NCBI GenBank assembly: GCA_940671915.1
Contig: CALNVZ010000641.1
Location: 7,184,101 to 7,248,100 of the forward strand
Direction: 5' to 3'
DNA: 64,000 bases
DNA from: Paracentrotus lividus
Lineage: Eukaryota > Echinodermata > Echinoidea > Camarodonta > Echinidae
Shown here: one piece after another, positions 56,801-64,000 of the stretch
How the letters are laid out: each line of letters begins with the position of its first letter
How positions within the stretch are numbered: the stretch's first letter is position 1
Program-made: the position numbers and the translations under genes
The notes under the pieces: generated by a model
Told to the model about the DNA's origin: nothing
What the model saw: the letters and a program-made list of their open reading frames with translations, nothing else
Database searches by the model: none

Positions 56801-57394
56801 CCCTTAGGTTTTGGGGTTTTGATTTTCATACTATTTCAAAACAATAGATTTCCTCTGTACAAAAATATGGGAGCACTTTCAATTTCAACTCTTTATGTTT
56901 GTGATCACTGACACCACTGTTTTTAGTAAAAAATTGAACTTACCACTCGAAATTCAGAATGAATTAGGGAGCCCATTTTGAATGAGTTTGTGTTTATGTA
57001 AATGTTTCCAGTAAGCGCATTTGTATCATTTACGTGCGTGTTGTGGCGTGCGTCTGTAATTCAAGTCAGAGAGATGTTTTAAACAAGTTTAACGGACCGA
57101 TTTTCGTTACGGTATCCCGTCTTTTGCAGGAAGACTAACCTTTTCTTTATTATAGCAGTGAGCACTCTTTGCTAAAAAAAAAAAGGATTTTATTGCATTC
57201 AACTCTTTGTTAGAGTGGATTTCCACTCCTTTTTGAGTGTTTTTTTTTTTCTTTTACAATTTATAGAGAACAATTAGAATTACACATCCAGGAAAAATAC
57301 GAATTTAGCAAATTCATATATTTGTTCACAGGACGGATTTATGTTCATGCTCTCGCCATGTCGACGAGGAGGGTATACAGATATGTCAACTTAA
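49808..57394 (+). CDS. M6PR-like: Cation-dependent mannose-6-phosphate receptor-like protein, copy 2 (gene-level span)
   Basis: Seven exons with the same phases as copy 1 total 831 nt and encode 276 residues. The candidate ligand residues Q94, R136, E158 and Y164 fall at exactly the same positions as in copy 1, and the lumenal cysteines are kept. Six exons have identical lengths (179, 94, 134, 85, 127, 63); exon 5 is 36 nt longer, adding a Pro-rich membrane-proximal linker (PPPPHPPSG). The tail keeps GKELVPNYGFWSDF, DGFMFMLSPC and GGYTDMST. It is a tandem duplicate in the same orientation, probably with the same membrane-sorting role. 5' leader sequences also match (TCAAAGTCCA shortly before the ATG). 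Confidence 0.75.
50016..50172. mobile_element. Palindromic MITE with GCCCGTATTCT ends
   Basis: GCCCGTATTCTAAACAGAGG at the left is inverted at the right (TGTTCAGAATACGGGC). A perfect internal pairing GGTGCTATTGTGCGATCCTT surrounds a short centre. It starts 29 bases after the exon 1 donor. Confidence 0.75.
50254..50703. mobile_element. TTAA-flanked inverted repeat element
   Basis: AGGTAGTGTCATCCTTTTGC at the left is matched by AAAAAGGATGACACTACCT at the right, with TTAA on both sides (50250-50253, 50704-50707). About 450 bp, no coding capacity. Confidence 0.75.
50780..50806. repeat. Poly(A) tract
   Basis: A run of about 27 A in intron 1 of MRH copy 2. Confidence 0.8.
51634..51727 (+). CDS. 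MRH copy 2, exon 2
   Basis: The acceptor is TTGTTATAG and the donor is GTAAGT. It reads FPFAGYGQTGDFVYAFNPCY, then TTEGCDDLV. Same length and phase as copy 1. Confidence 0.8.
52229..52362 (+). CDS. MRH copy 2, exon 3
   Basis: The acceptor is CCTTATTAG and the donor is GTAAAG. It begins SCQKYTGNDPPQYYDIGDP and ends VVEYSSTQGTET. Holds Gln94. Confidence 0.8.
52425..52525. repeat. ATC microsatellite
   Basis: Interrupted (ATC)n, giving rise to a Met/Ile-rich antisense frame nearby that is not a gene. Confidence 0.8.
52837..53708. mobile_element. Inverted repeat element with CACTGCAAAAAC ends
   Basis: CACTGCAAAAAC at the left and GTTTTTGCAGTG at the right. Near each end GGTGTTAAA-type and TTTAACACC-type phrases are repeated. 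No clear 8-bp target duplication found. Located in intron 3. Confidence 0.65.
53814..53898 (+). CDS. MRH copy 2, exon 4
   Basis: The acceptor is TCTTAAAG and the donor is GTAAGT. It reads KTSVAYTCDKTALNPSLEM, then TGEAPVRQY, carrying Glu158 and Tyr164. Same length as copy 1. Confidence 0.8.
54530..54730. repeat. Degenerate ~20-bp tandem repeat
   Basis: Variants of TATTGTTGTCCGGGTTCTAA recur with drift. In style it resembles the decayed array at 4440-4760. Confidence 0.5.
55062..55210 (+). CDS. MRH copy 2, exon 5
   Basis: The acceptor is CTGCTTCAG and the donor is GTAAGT. It begins NMVLRTCEACSPAVSGC, contains a Pro-rich insert (SLFPPPPHPPSG) and enters the transmembrane helix (GGILCIV). Phase 2 at the end. 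Confidence 0.8.
55245..55545. repeat. Decayed inverted repeat of GTCTC-type units
   Basis: GAGACNNNTTTGAGAC phrases, CGGACGTCTCCCGAGTCTCC and the later GGAGACGTCTCTGACTG recall the GTCTCCTGAGACT blocks at 830-860, 2125-2160 and 22690. Located in intron 5. Confidence 0.45.
56079..56205 (+). CDS. MRH copy 2, exon 6
   Basis: The acceptor is ATACCACAG and the donor is GTATGA. Helix FTLLLVGYIIAGFLFQKF and tail ARGATGKELVPNYGFW. Same length and phase as copy 1. Confidence 0.85.
56268..56402. repeat. AAAAC microsatellite
   Basis: Runs of AAAC and AAAAC units with an AT-rich interruption. Confidence 0.8.
56540..56802. mobile_element. Palindromic MITE with GGCCCGAATTC ends
   Basis: GGCCCGAATTCACAAAGGAG at the left is inverted at the right (CACCTTTGTGAATTCGGGCC). 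The ends match the element at 25927-26074 but the inner arms differ (GGATCC-rich). Confidence 0.75.
57332..57394 (+). CDS. MRH copy 2, exon 7 (stop)
   Basis: The acceptor is TGTTCACAG. DGFMFMLSPC, RRGGYTDMST and TAA, then one base and the donor GTAAGT. Confidence 0.8.
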   Translation, partial: DGFMFMLSPCRRGGYTDMST

Positions 57395-57727
57395 AGTAAG
57401 TTTTCATCAATTATGATTCAATGATGCATCAATTCAGTACACATTTATTCTGTTTCCAAATGATAATCGTGTAAGATAATACAAGGCATCATAATGAAAT
57501 AATAATAAAAAAATGAATGAGCAAATTTCTGGTAAAATAAATTACTTGGTTTATGCATTCAATCAAATGTCTTTAAGCAGGTGTATGCACAGTTCGACCC
57601 TATTGACATGTTCGGAATATTGCTTAAAAATTATTTATTTCAGGTAAAATATCTCTAAATACACAAGTTAAGCGACAACCCTTTGATTTTATTTTTCTTG
57701 TGTTTGTTTTTCTTTTTCAATTTGTAG

Positions 57728-58366
57728 TACTCATAGACCGGCTGAGCAATATGAAATGCACATTACTGGACTACAGACTGAAGACAGAGAAAATAATTCA
57801 GAATACGATACTAAGAACATAGCTCTTATGTATTGCACTTGAATTAATGGTATTTGATATAAGACAAATTTAAAAGACAATAAGTTATTTGATTGACAGG
57901 TATCAAGAACAGTTATTTTTGTGTTGTGTAATGGTTAATATAAAAGAAAATTGCATAGATAATTTAGTATTCGTTTGTCAGATTAACAAGAAAAGTTATA
58001 TTTTATGAAATGTAAGTTATGTCAGCAAACTGCTCCATTGTTAAAGGTCATAAAGTCAACATTAAGCTTGGCAAGATTAAAAAATGTTGAATTATCATCA
58101 ATAAAAAAAGAGTTACATTTTTCATATACTCTTGCATAAAGAACACTTTTATGTAGAATACCTTTAAAAGATTAATTACCCTGTATAGCCACGATTTACT
58201 TTTTGATATATCGATGGCCATACATGACTGTATATAATATAATTGGAATTCGAAGATAGTGTGTTGTAATAATGCTTTTAGATTTTGTTTTTATAAAGAC
58301 ACATGTAACCTTTGTATATGGCAGCTAGAACAAGTATAACCACCATCAATACATTGTTTAAATAAA
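57728..58366 (+). other. Likely 3' UTR exon of MRH copy 2
   Basis: The acceptor TTTTTCAATTTGTAG at 57727 pairs with the GTAAGT just after the stop. AATAAA signals lie at 58100 and 58361. The first 112 bases stay open in one frame (THRPAEQYEMHITGL…, ending TGA at 57842), which would be translated only if an internal GTATAC donor in exon 7 were used. Confidence 0.45.
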
Positions 58367-58639
58367 AACTTGATTGCTTTTAATTAATATAATCAGCAAT
58401 CACAACCTGGTACTTACTTGTATACAAGTGGTTCGATATCTTAGTATTCATGATTAAAAAAAAGAAAGAAATAACTTAAGATGTTAGATAATGTTCGATA
58501 AACCGTTTCTTAAAGACTCTTTTATATTCTCATTTATTTGAAATGTATTAAAACATGTAAAAACACTTTGTTTTCTTGGAGCAGCCTCAGTCTACAATAT
58601 GCAAGATTAAAAATAGAGTCACGAAATTATTTGGAAAAG

Positions 58640-58802
58640 CGGGTTGTTTGAGTAAAAGGGGAGAGAGAGGGAATAAAAAAAGAAAGTGGGTGTGGGTGTG
58701 TGGAAAATTATGTGAAAGGGGGTTGTTTGATGTAATTGTGGCAAAAAGGGAGTAGGTGTGGGTAAGTGTGGGTGTGTGTGTGGGGGGGGAGGGGGGGGGG
58801 TC
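58640..58802. repeat. GT/GTGGG-rich low-complexity tract
   Basis: GTGTGGGTGTG repeats and G runs. Frames on both strands across it are composition artefacts. Confidence 0.6.
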
Positions 58803-59688
58803 GTTGGTGTCTTGTTGTGGGTCTGTATCGGATGTCAGTTCAACAAGTGATAGGAGCAATTTTACACTTTTACCGCAGGACGACCTATCTTTTGCTTCAC
58901 CTATACAGTCTGTGTCAAATAAAATGGTACAAGTGGAAAACATTTTTTTAAAGTATGAAGATAAATCACAACCTAGTATTTTTGGGTATTTTTATAAAGC
59001 AGGGAAATCAGACTTTCTTCTGCAATTTTTTTCATTGCATTTGGTGCTCTAATTTTTAAATTTTTTGACTAGTTTTCTACAATCAAGAAAAATCCATTTT
59101 TTGCACGCCGTCCAATGCCTTTGTGTAGGTTTCGCATAATGGCCATGAATTCAGTGCTCCAGAACAATAGAAATGCGTAATTTCGATTTGTTCCTCGTCG
59201 CACAAATTTTAGCATAACTTTAGTTTGACGAAAGCAAATTGTACAGAACAAAGCACATCAGCAAGACAAATCTTTTGGCTTTAATTTGATACCACATATG
59301 CACATTATATGAAAAGATTTCACACCTAAAATATTTTTTCCCCGACTGTACCATTTTTTTTGACACAGACTGTACAGGCCTACGTTCACCCCCTCCCCCT
59401 AAAAAAAAAGCACACAAATAAAATAAAAAATAGAAATGACTCAATTCCGGGTATGTTCAGGCCATACCCATGTAGTTCTCCAGGTTACTCAGTGACATAC
59501 ATGTGACATAATTGACCCGGGATGTGTGGCAATGGACCCGTAATAGAGTCATTTTGACCCTTAAGTGTATAAGGTAATACACTTCCAGTGCCCTGTAATA
59601 TGAAAGAGAGACAATCAATCTACGATCGATTGAAACTCTTATTTTATAGACTTACGATTTATATCAAATTATTGTAAGATAGATCGTA

Positions 59689-61151
59689 GGGAGACCGGGG
59701 ATGGAAGTTACACGGGTCAGTTGTTACAGTTCTCAGTGTGCTAAGGGGGCCGTCACACTGAGGTCGTTCTATAACGTTCTATAACGTTCTTGCCCGTTCT
59801 TAAAAAAATTGCTGAACGGCTTTGGTCGGGTTGGAACTGATAAATTTGAAAAATAATTTCTTGAATACGATACTAGGCAGTTCATATAAATAGTTCTCGT
59901 TACCTCAATTCCGTCTTTACCGCGTCCGCAATACGTTGTTATCCAGTTCAGACCGAGTGAACGGCTCGGCTCGTTCACTCTATACGTTCGTAGCACGTCC
60001 AAACCGTCACTAAAGTGCCTATGCGCAGCATGATAAAAGTTAGGTACCATGATCGTAGTACGTCCTTCTCGTCCAGAGTAAGTCCTACCCGTTTAAGGAA
60101 CGTTTCACTACGTTTAATTTTAGAACTGGAAGCCAGTACGATTTTTTTTTAACATGTTAAAAAAAATCGGACTGCCTTTCCGTTCTCTCCGTTCGGGCCC
60201 GTTCGCCAGTTCGTAAACAGATTGTAAACGGTCTGTAGGCCTACTAGATGCTAAAAGGTCTGTACTACGTTCAGTCCGTGTGTAAACAGATTGAGCCCGT
60301 TCACCAAGAACTATCAAGAAGGCAGTGAGAACTAGCTCAGTGTGACGGGAATAATGACATGCCGTTCTGTTTAAATTGAAACGTATTGCTATCCAAGCCG
60401 TGCATAAAAGTCCTGAGCAGATTGAAATAGGTCTCAAGTACGTCCACTCCGTGTGTACATAGATTAAGCCCGTTCTGCAATAATTTCAATAATATGGTAA
60501 GAAATTGTTTAGTGTGATAATAGTATAAAGCGAATAGATCAGCTGTTTAATTGCCACACATTAATTGTTACAATTACAGAAATCTCACAACTTTTAGAAT
60601 AAATACGAAAAACGGCCATTGGTCCGAAAAGAACGCGTACATTTCACCTAATTATTTCTGGTTTAAGATGAACAACGTCATATATAGTCCCCAATACGTC
60701 CACACGTCTCTGCCCTCGTCTGCAGTCCGTTTGTATAAAATCGGGTGAAAATTTTCAAGTGTTAATATTTTATGTTTCTATTATTACTTTTGTCTATTCT
60801 AGAGCTCTACTTGATCTACTGTTAACGATGCCAAAAACTAGAAAGTTGGAACAAAAGTATGGTATTATAGATTTACACATTTTCAACTTACCCCTTATGT
60901 TTACATATTGTAACAATTTACCCCGTATGATGTAACAACTTACCCCGTATACGGGGTAGGTGTTGCAAAAAAAATGTCTTCATTAATTAAGCTGTAGTTA
61001 ATTAGTGTTACATGTTTTCAAGTTTTATATGCCTCAGGTTTTAGCAAACATAATAGGCTAACTACAGACCCAAGATGGAGTGCGTGAGTTCTTTCATTAG
61101 ATTTATCTGGCCCAAAATGTGAATTTTGTAACTTCCATCCCCGGTCTCCCC
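59689..61151. mobile_element. TA-flanked inverted repeat element with a nested MITE
   Basis: GGGAGACCGGGGATGGAAGTTA at the left (20 bases of it certain) is inverted at the right, with TA on both sides (59687-59688, 61152-61153). It also has CCCCGTATA phrases inside. The nested copy at 59745-60520 interrupts it near its left end. Confidence 0.7.
59745..60520. mobile_element. Second copy of the 1047-2053 MITE family
   Basis: It begins GGGGGCCGTCACACTGAGG, continues in step with 1047-1660 (GCTGAACGGCTTTGGTCGGG, AGTACGTCC, GTTCGTAAACAGATTG), and ends in a decayed TTAGTGTGATAA. Frames inside are not genes. Confidence 0.7.
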
Positions 61152-61153
61152 TA

Positions 61154-62008
61154 TATTTTATGTTACTGGACACGTATTCAGATCCTGCAGCGAACATGAC
61201 ACGACCCTCGACACCAAGCAGACGTGTAGTGTTCCAAAGAAATTGGCAATCACACACTTTTCTACGAGGTCAATAAGGGTGAAATTCCAGACGTACATCT
61301 CATGTTTCATATGACGGAGGAACCGGATTCAACTGCTACGTTGATTTGTCTTTTACCGCAAAGTCCGTTAACCATTGATCTGTATTATGCTTAGGGGAAA
61401 CAGGTAAACCAGTAGAATGTGACGCATTTCCTTTCTGGAGTTGTGTATTATGTAGGACACTTAATGATTACTACAAACAGGGAAGAAAGTATGGTAGATC
61501 ATCTCTAAATGTGTTTTTCCGAAATATTTTGAGTTGCCATTCTGATTCTAACGAGGAGTTTGTTGTATCAGTAAAATTAATTTCATGGACAGGTCGGTGA
61601 CTTAACTGATTGCGCTAGAATGGAGATCAAATAACTAATGTGGACATAAATGAATGAGAATGGATGTTGACACATGACGCCCCATGGAAAAGACATTAAG
61701 GATAGAAAAGGAATTAATGAATATTGTTATGTCGGTAAACATGAACGAATATAGTGCATGTGACCTCATTTCTCCCTCTTTATTTCAGCGTGACGTCCGT
61801 TGGACTGCGAAAATGTGCTCAGGATGACGTACGTCAAATTTTCATTATCTAAATCCTTGTTTGCAAAAAAAAAATATTCGATTTGGACATAAAAACTTCT
61901 ACAGAGAACAGAAGTAGGAAATTAACTCGTTATAAAAGTTTTCGATCTTGTAAATCGCAAGATTAGACAACGAACGAGCAAGCTACACTTGATACAACCT
62001 GCCATCTT
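61154..62008. other. Upstream region of the LRR gene
   Basis: A segment TTTATTTCAG (61781-61790) followed by GTACGT at 61830 could be a small 5' UTR exon. Otherwise no feature is recognised. Confidence 0.35.
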
Positions 62009-63145
62009 ATGATCAACATGGATATCTTTACCACAAACTGTAGGCAGTTCTTCTTTATAGCTTTGAGTAATCTCATGGCGATATGTGTGGCAAATGCAGT
62101 GATGAACGCAACTTTATTCACTCCTTACACTATCGAGTGTCCAGTAGTGCCTCTACGGATTGGGAACAGGTCATGTCAATGTCACCCTCAAAACCTAACG
62201 GTGATAGATTCTGAGTCTTTTACAGCATTTGAGTATGTGTCCTGCGAGCTGACTCCTGACTTGATTAGTCCTAGGAATCCAAAACGATTTTATTTTCCGC
62301 GATCCAAGAATATCTACCTTCATTGTACAATGGATAATTCTCTTAGTTATGAAGATTTCTTGAAGAGTGCGGAACTAGAATGTGGTGACGTTGCTGAAGA
62401 AGTTGGAACCCTTGCTGACGTCAACTGTTTTGCGCCCTTCACCATCACTAACGAGACTTACGCGGGATTCCCTGGTCTACAAAAGTTAAACTTCTGGATA
62501 GAAGATGATGTTTCCATCAACTTCGATGCCTTTTCCCCTCTCAAAAGATTGAAAGTTTTGTCATTAAATCAACTTGACTTAGAGGCTATACATCCAGGAA
62601 TATTTAGTGGATTAACAAATCTCCGCGAATTGAGTTTATGGGGAAATAGCATCAGAGAACTACCTGACGGCATTTTCGATGATCTTCAAGGCTTGCTGGT
62701 ATTGAGCCTGCTTAGTAATAGGCTCACTCACATCTCAAGTGACGTATTGAGACCTCTCGAATTCTTAAACATATTGTACCTTAATAACAATAACATTTCA
62801 TACATACATCCCGATGCATTCCGCTCGATACAGTCATTGGATGAAGTAGATTTATCTGAAAATAAACTTGATGACAAATTTGCCCTGAGCTTCCTGGCAT
62901 GTAAAAAGCTTTTACTTTCCCACAATTTTTTGACTTCGTTTACAGAGGACACTGTGACAGGCCTACGAGCACATACCATATCATTAGATATGTCCTATAA
63001 CTTGATATCGTCAATTACTGCAAGGGTTTTCCAAACAGATGAATTTCTTTCCTCTCTTTCAGTTGTAGACCTGAGCAACAATCGCCTTAGTTCTCTCCCA
63101 AGGAATGGTCCTTCGATCGGGGCAGAAGGCTCAAATATCGGTTGA
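62009..63145 (+). CDS. Toll-like receptor-type LRR ectodomain, N-terminal open part
   Basis: This is the longest open frame of the window (378 codons) and it has no intron. A hydrophobic leader (FFFIALSNLMAICVANAV) is followed by a Cys-containing N-terminal cap (SCQCHP, then CELTP, ELECGD). About eight leucine-rich repeats follow from residue ~150: LKVLSLNQLDLEAI, LRELSLWGNSIREL, LLVLSLLSNRLTHI, LNILYLNNNNISYI, LDEVDLSENKLDD and VVDLSNNRLSSLP. Such single-exon LRR-rich ectodomains are typical of expanded echinoderm TLR families. The frame breaks after about residue 370; homology continues in another frame. Confidence 0.75.
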   Translation: MINMDIFTTNCRQFFFIALSNLMAICVANAVMNATLFTPYTIECPVVPLRIGNRSCQCHPQNLTVIDSESFTAFEYVSCELTPDLISPRNPKRFYFPRSKNIYLHCTMDNSLSYEDFLKSAELECGDVAEEVGTLADVNCFAPFTITNETYAGFPGLQKLNFWIEDDVSINFDAFSPLKRLKVLSLNQLDLEAIHPGIFSGLTNLRELSLWGNSIRELPDGIFDDLQGLLVLSLLSNRLTHISSDVLRPLEFLNILYLNNNNISYIHPDAFRSIQSLDEVDLSENKLDDKFALSFLACKKLLLSHNFLTSFTEDTVTGLRAHTISLDMSYNLISSITARVFQTDEFLSSLSVVDLSNNRLSSLPRNGPSIGAEGSNIG

Positions 63146-63604
63146 CTTCAGAAATAACTTGTTAGAGTGGACCTCCCGGGTGGGACTCTTTGATATTCAG
63201 TTTCAACCCCTCGGACACCCTCGAATTGCAGGAAGCCAACTTGTGGTGAAGCTGAGTGGGAACCCTTTAAACTGTGATTGCCGCCTAACGTGGTTTCGTA
63301 TGTATGCTGGACGAGGGGTGTGGATTCATGATCGAGAAGACTCGAATGTTCTTACCCAAATAACCTAAAGGATCATCTCTATTCGCAACACCCCCTGACA
63401 ACTTCAGGTGCCCTTACCCGATCAAATGTGTCCAGATTATTGGCCAATGTTACGAAATAATGAACGACCCAGTTCTGTTTACGGCCCATCGTGTTATCAT
63501 TGTTGAATGTAAACATGGAAATCTAACGAGTATCCGCCAGGATTACCAGCAACACCTCTACCTTGGATTGACAGGAAATAACCTTGAAATTCTTTGCGAA
63601 AATA

Positions 63605-63760
63605 TGAGTGGAAAGAGGAGTGGAGAGGGAGAAACGCGGCAAGAACGGAGAGGAGGGAGGGATGGTTGGGCAAGGAAGGGGTGGGCAGCGAGCGGAGAGG
63701 AAGAGAAGTGTGAGAAGGAGGAGGATTTGGAGTCAGGAAGATAGCGGAACACAAAGAGGC
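63605..63760. repeat. Purine-rich low-complexity insert in the LRR pseudogene
   Basis: A GGAGAGG/GAGGGAGG-type stretch separates two segments that both look like LRR coding sequence, so it appears to be inserted or expanded within the gene. Confidence 0.55.
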
Positions 63761-64000
63761 GGAAATGATAGGTTTGAGTATTCGTTTGTTCTTGTTAGCA
63801 ACTTACTCTCCCACCTTGTGCAGTATTTTCCAATTGATAGAAGTGGACTTCGGATTCTTAAACACGTCATAGTATTACCTAAAACTCGACCCGGAAAAGC
63901 ATTTGACGGAGAATCACGGATGGAACATTCAGGGAGGGTTGACCAAGCTAAAAAAAACACTACTATCTCAACAATAGTCTATAAATTCTATAGAAGATGG

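Larger units (their letters stand above)
62009..64000 (+). pseudogene. Frameshifted Toll-like receptor gene (mcc type), runs off the window
   Basis: After a first frame change near 63100 the next frame reads ISVDFRNNLLEW and LSGNPLNCDCRLTWF, the start of an LRRCT cap. After a second change near 63370 a third frame reads LFATPPDNFRCPYPIKCVQI, then IIVECKHGNLTSI and LYLGLTGNNLEIL. This is an LRRCT followed by an LRRNT-like cap and a new LRR, as in Toll with multiple cysteine clusters. A purine-rich insert (63600-63760) follows, then broken LRR text GGLTKLK and SINSIED near 63925-64000 with stops. The transmembrane and TIR parts would lie beyond the window. Assembly errors cannot be excluded for single frameshifts. 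Confidence 0.65.

Noticed and set aside
58587..59052. Frames on both strands near the GTGGG tract
   Set aside because: Low-complexity sequence; no splice-consistent or homologous protein.
1..64000. tRNA, rRNA or bacterial-type operons
   Set aside because: No cloverleaf with A/B boxes or rRNA core sequence was noticed by eye. A tRNAscan or Rfam scan would be needed to exclude small RNAs.

Overview
This window is nuclear DNA of an intron-rich, repeat-rich metazoan. Single-exon bacterial-type genes, RBSs and operons are absent. Coding sequence occurs as short exons bounded by GT/AG in introns of 0.2 to 7 kb, and most of the remaining DNA is palindromic (foldback) transposable elements. A marine deuterostome is most likely, and an echinoderm such as a sea urchin is my best guess. 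The hints are a Toll-like receptor fragment, DIRS-type retroelement remains, abundant long foldback elements and TTAGGG-type interstitial telomere repeats. The species call is inference.

Layout, all host genes on the + strand. (1) About 5.07-15.69 kb: the 3' part of a coiled-coil protein gene that I cannot name. At least ten exons keep phase, one carries a segment copied from an earlier exon, and the real stop is at 15692-15694. (2) 16.97-38.59 kb: a seven-exon gene for a 264-residue type I membrane protein with a signal peptide, an MRH (mannose-6-phosphate receptor homology) domain, one transmembrane helix and a tail resembling the cation-dependent mannose-6-phosphate receptor. (3) 49.81-57.39 kb: a tandem paralogue (276 residues) with the same seven exons and identical intron phases. 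Copy 1 spans 21.6 kb and copy 2 spans 7.6 kb; the difference is mostly transposon load. (4) 62.0-64.0 kb: a Toll-like receptor ectodomain interrupted by frameshifts, with an LRRCT followed by what looks like a second LRR block (multiple-cysteine-cluster layout), probably a pseudogene.

Mobile DNA fills most of the rest. It includes TA-flanked giant foldbacks (468-2494, 17558-23608, 29685-30719, 27299-28277, 36376-37210, 59689-61151); TTAA-flanked palindromes (35149-36104, 39081-39686, 50254-50703); a hAT-type element with a perfect 8-bp target duplication (10066-11270); a 5.5 kb foldback (43364-48842) that encloses a CCAATAGAAA minisatellite and the wreck of a DIRS-like RNase H/tyrosine recombinase; a 5'-truncated LINE (33962-34925, minus strand); and many MITEs, several nested two to four deep.

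The two MRH proteins would be expected to act in the secretory/endosomal route as lectin-type sorting receptors; E-boxes resembling lysosomal CLEAR sites lie upstream. I see no evidence for a CRISPR array, tRNA or rRNA gene.
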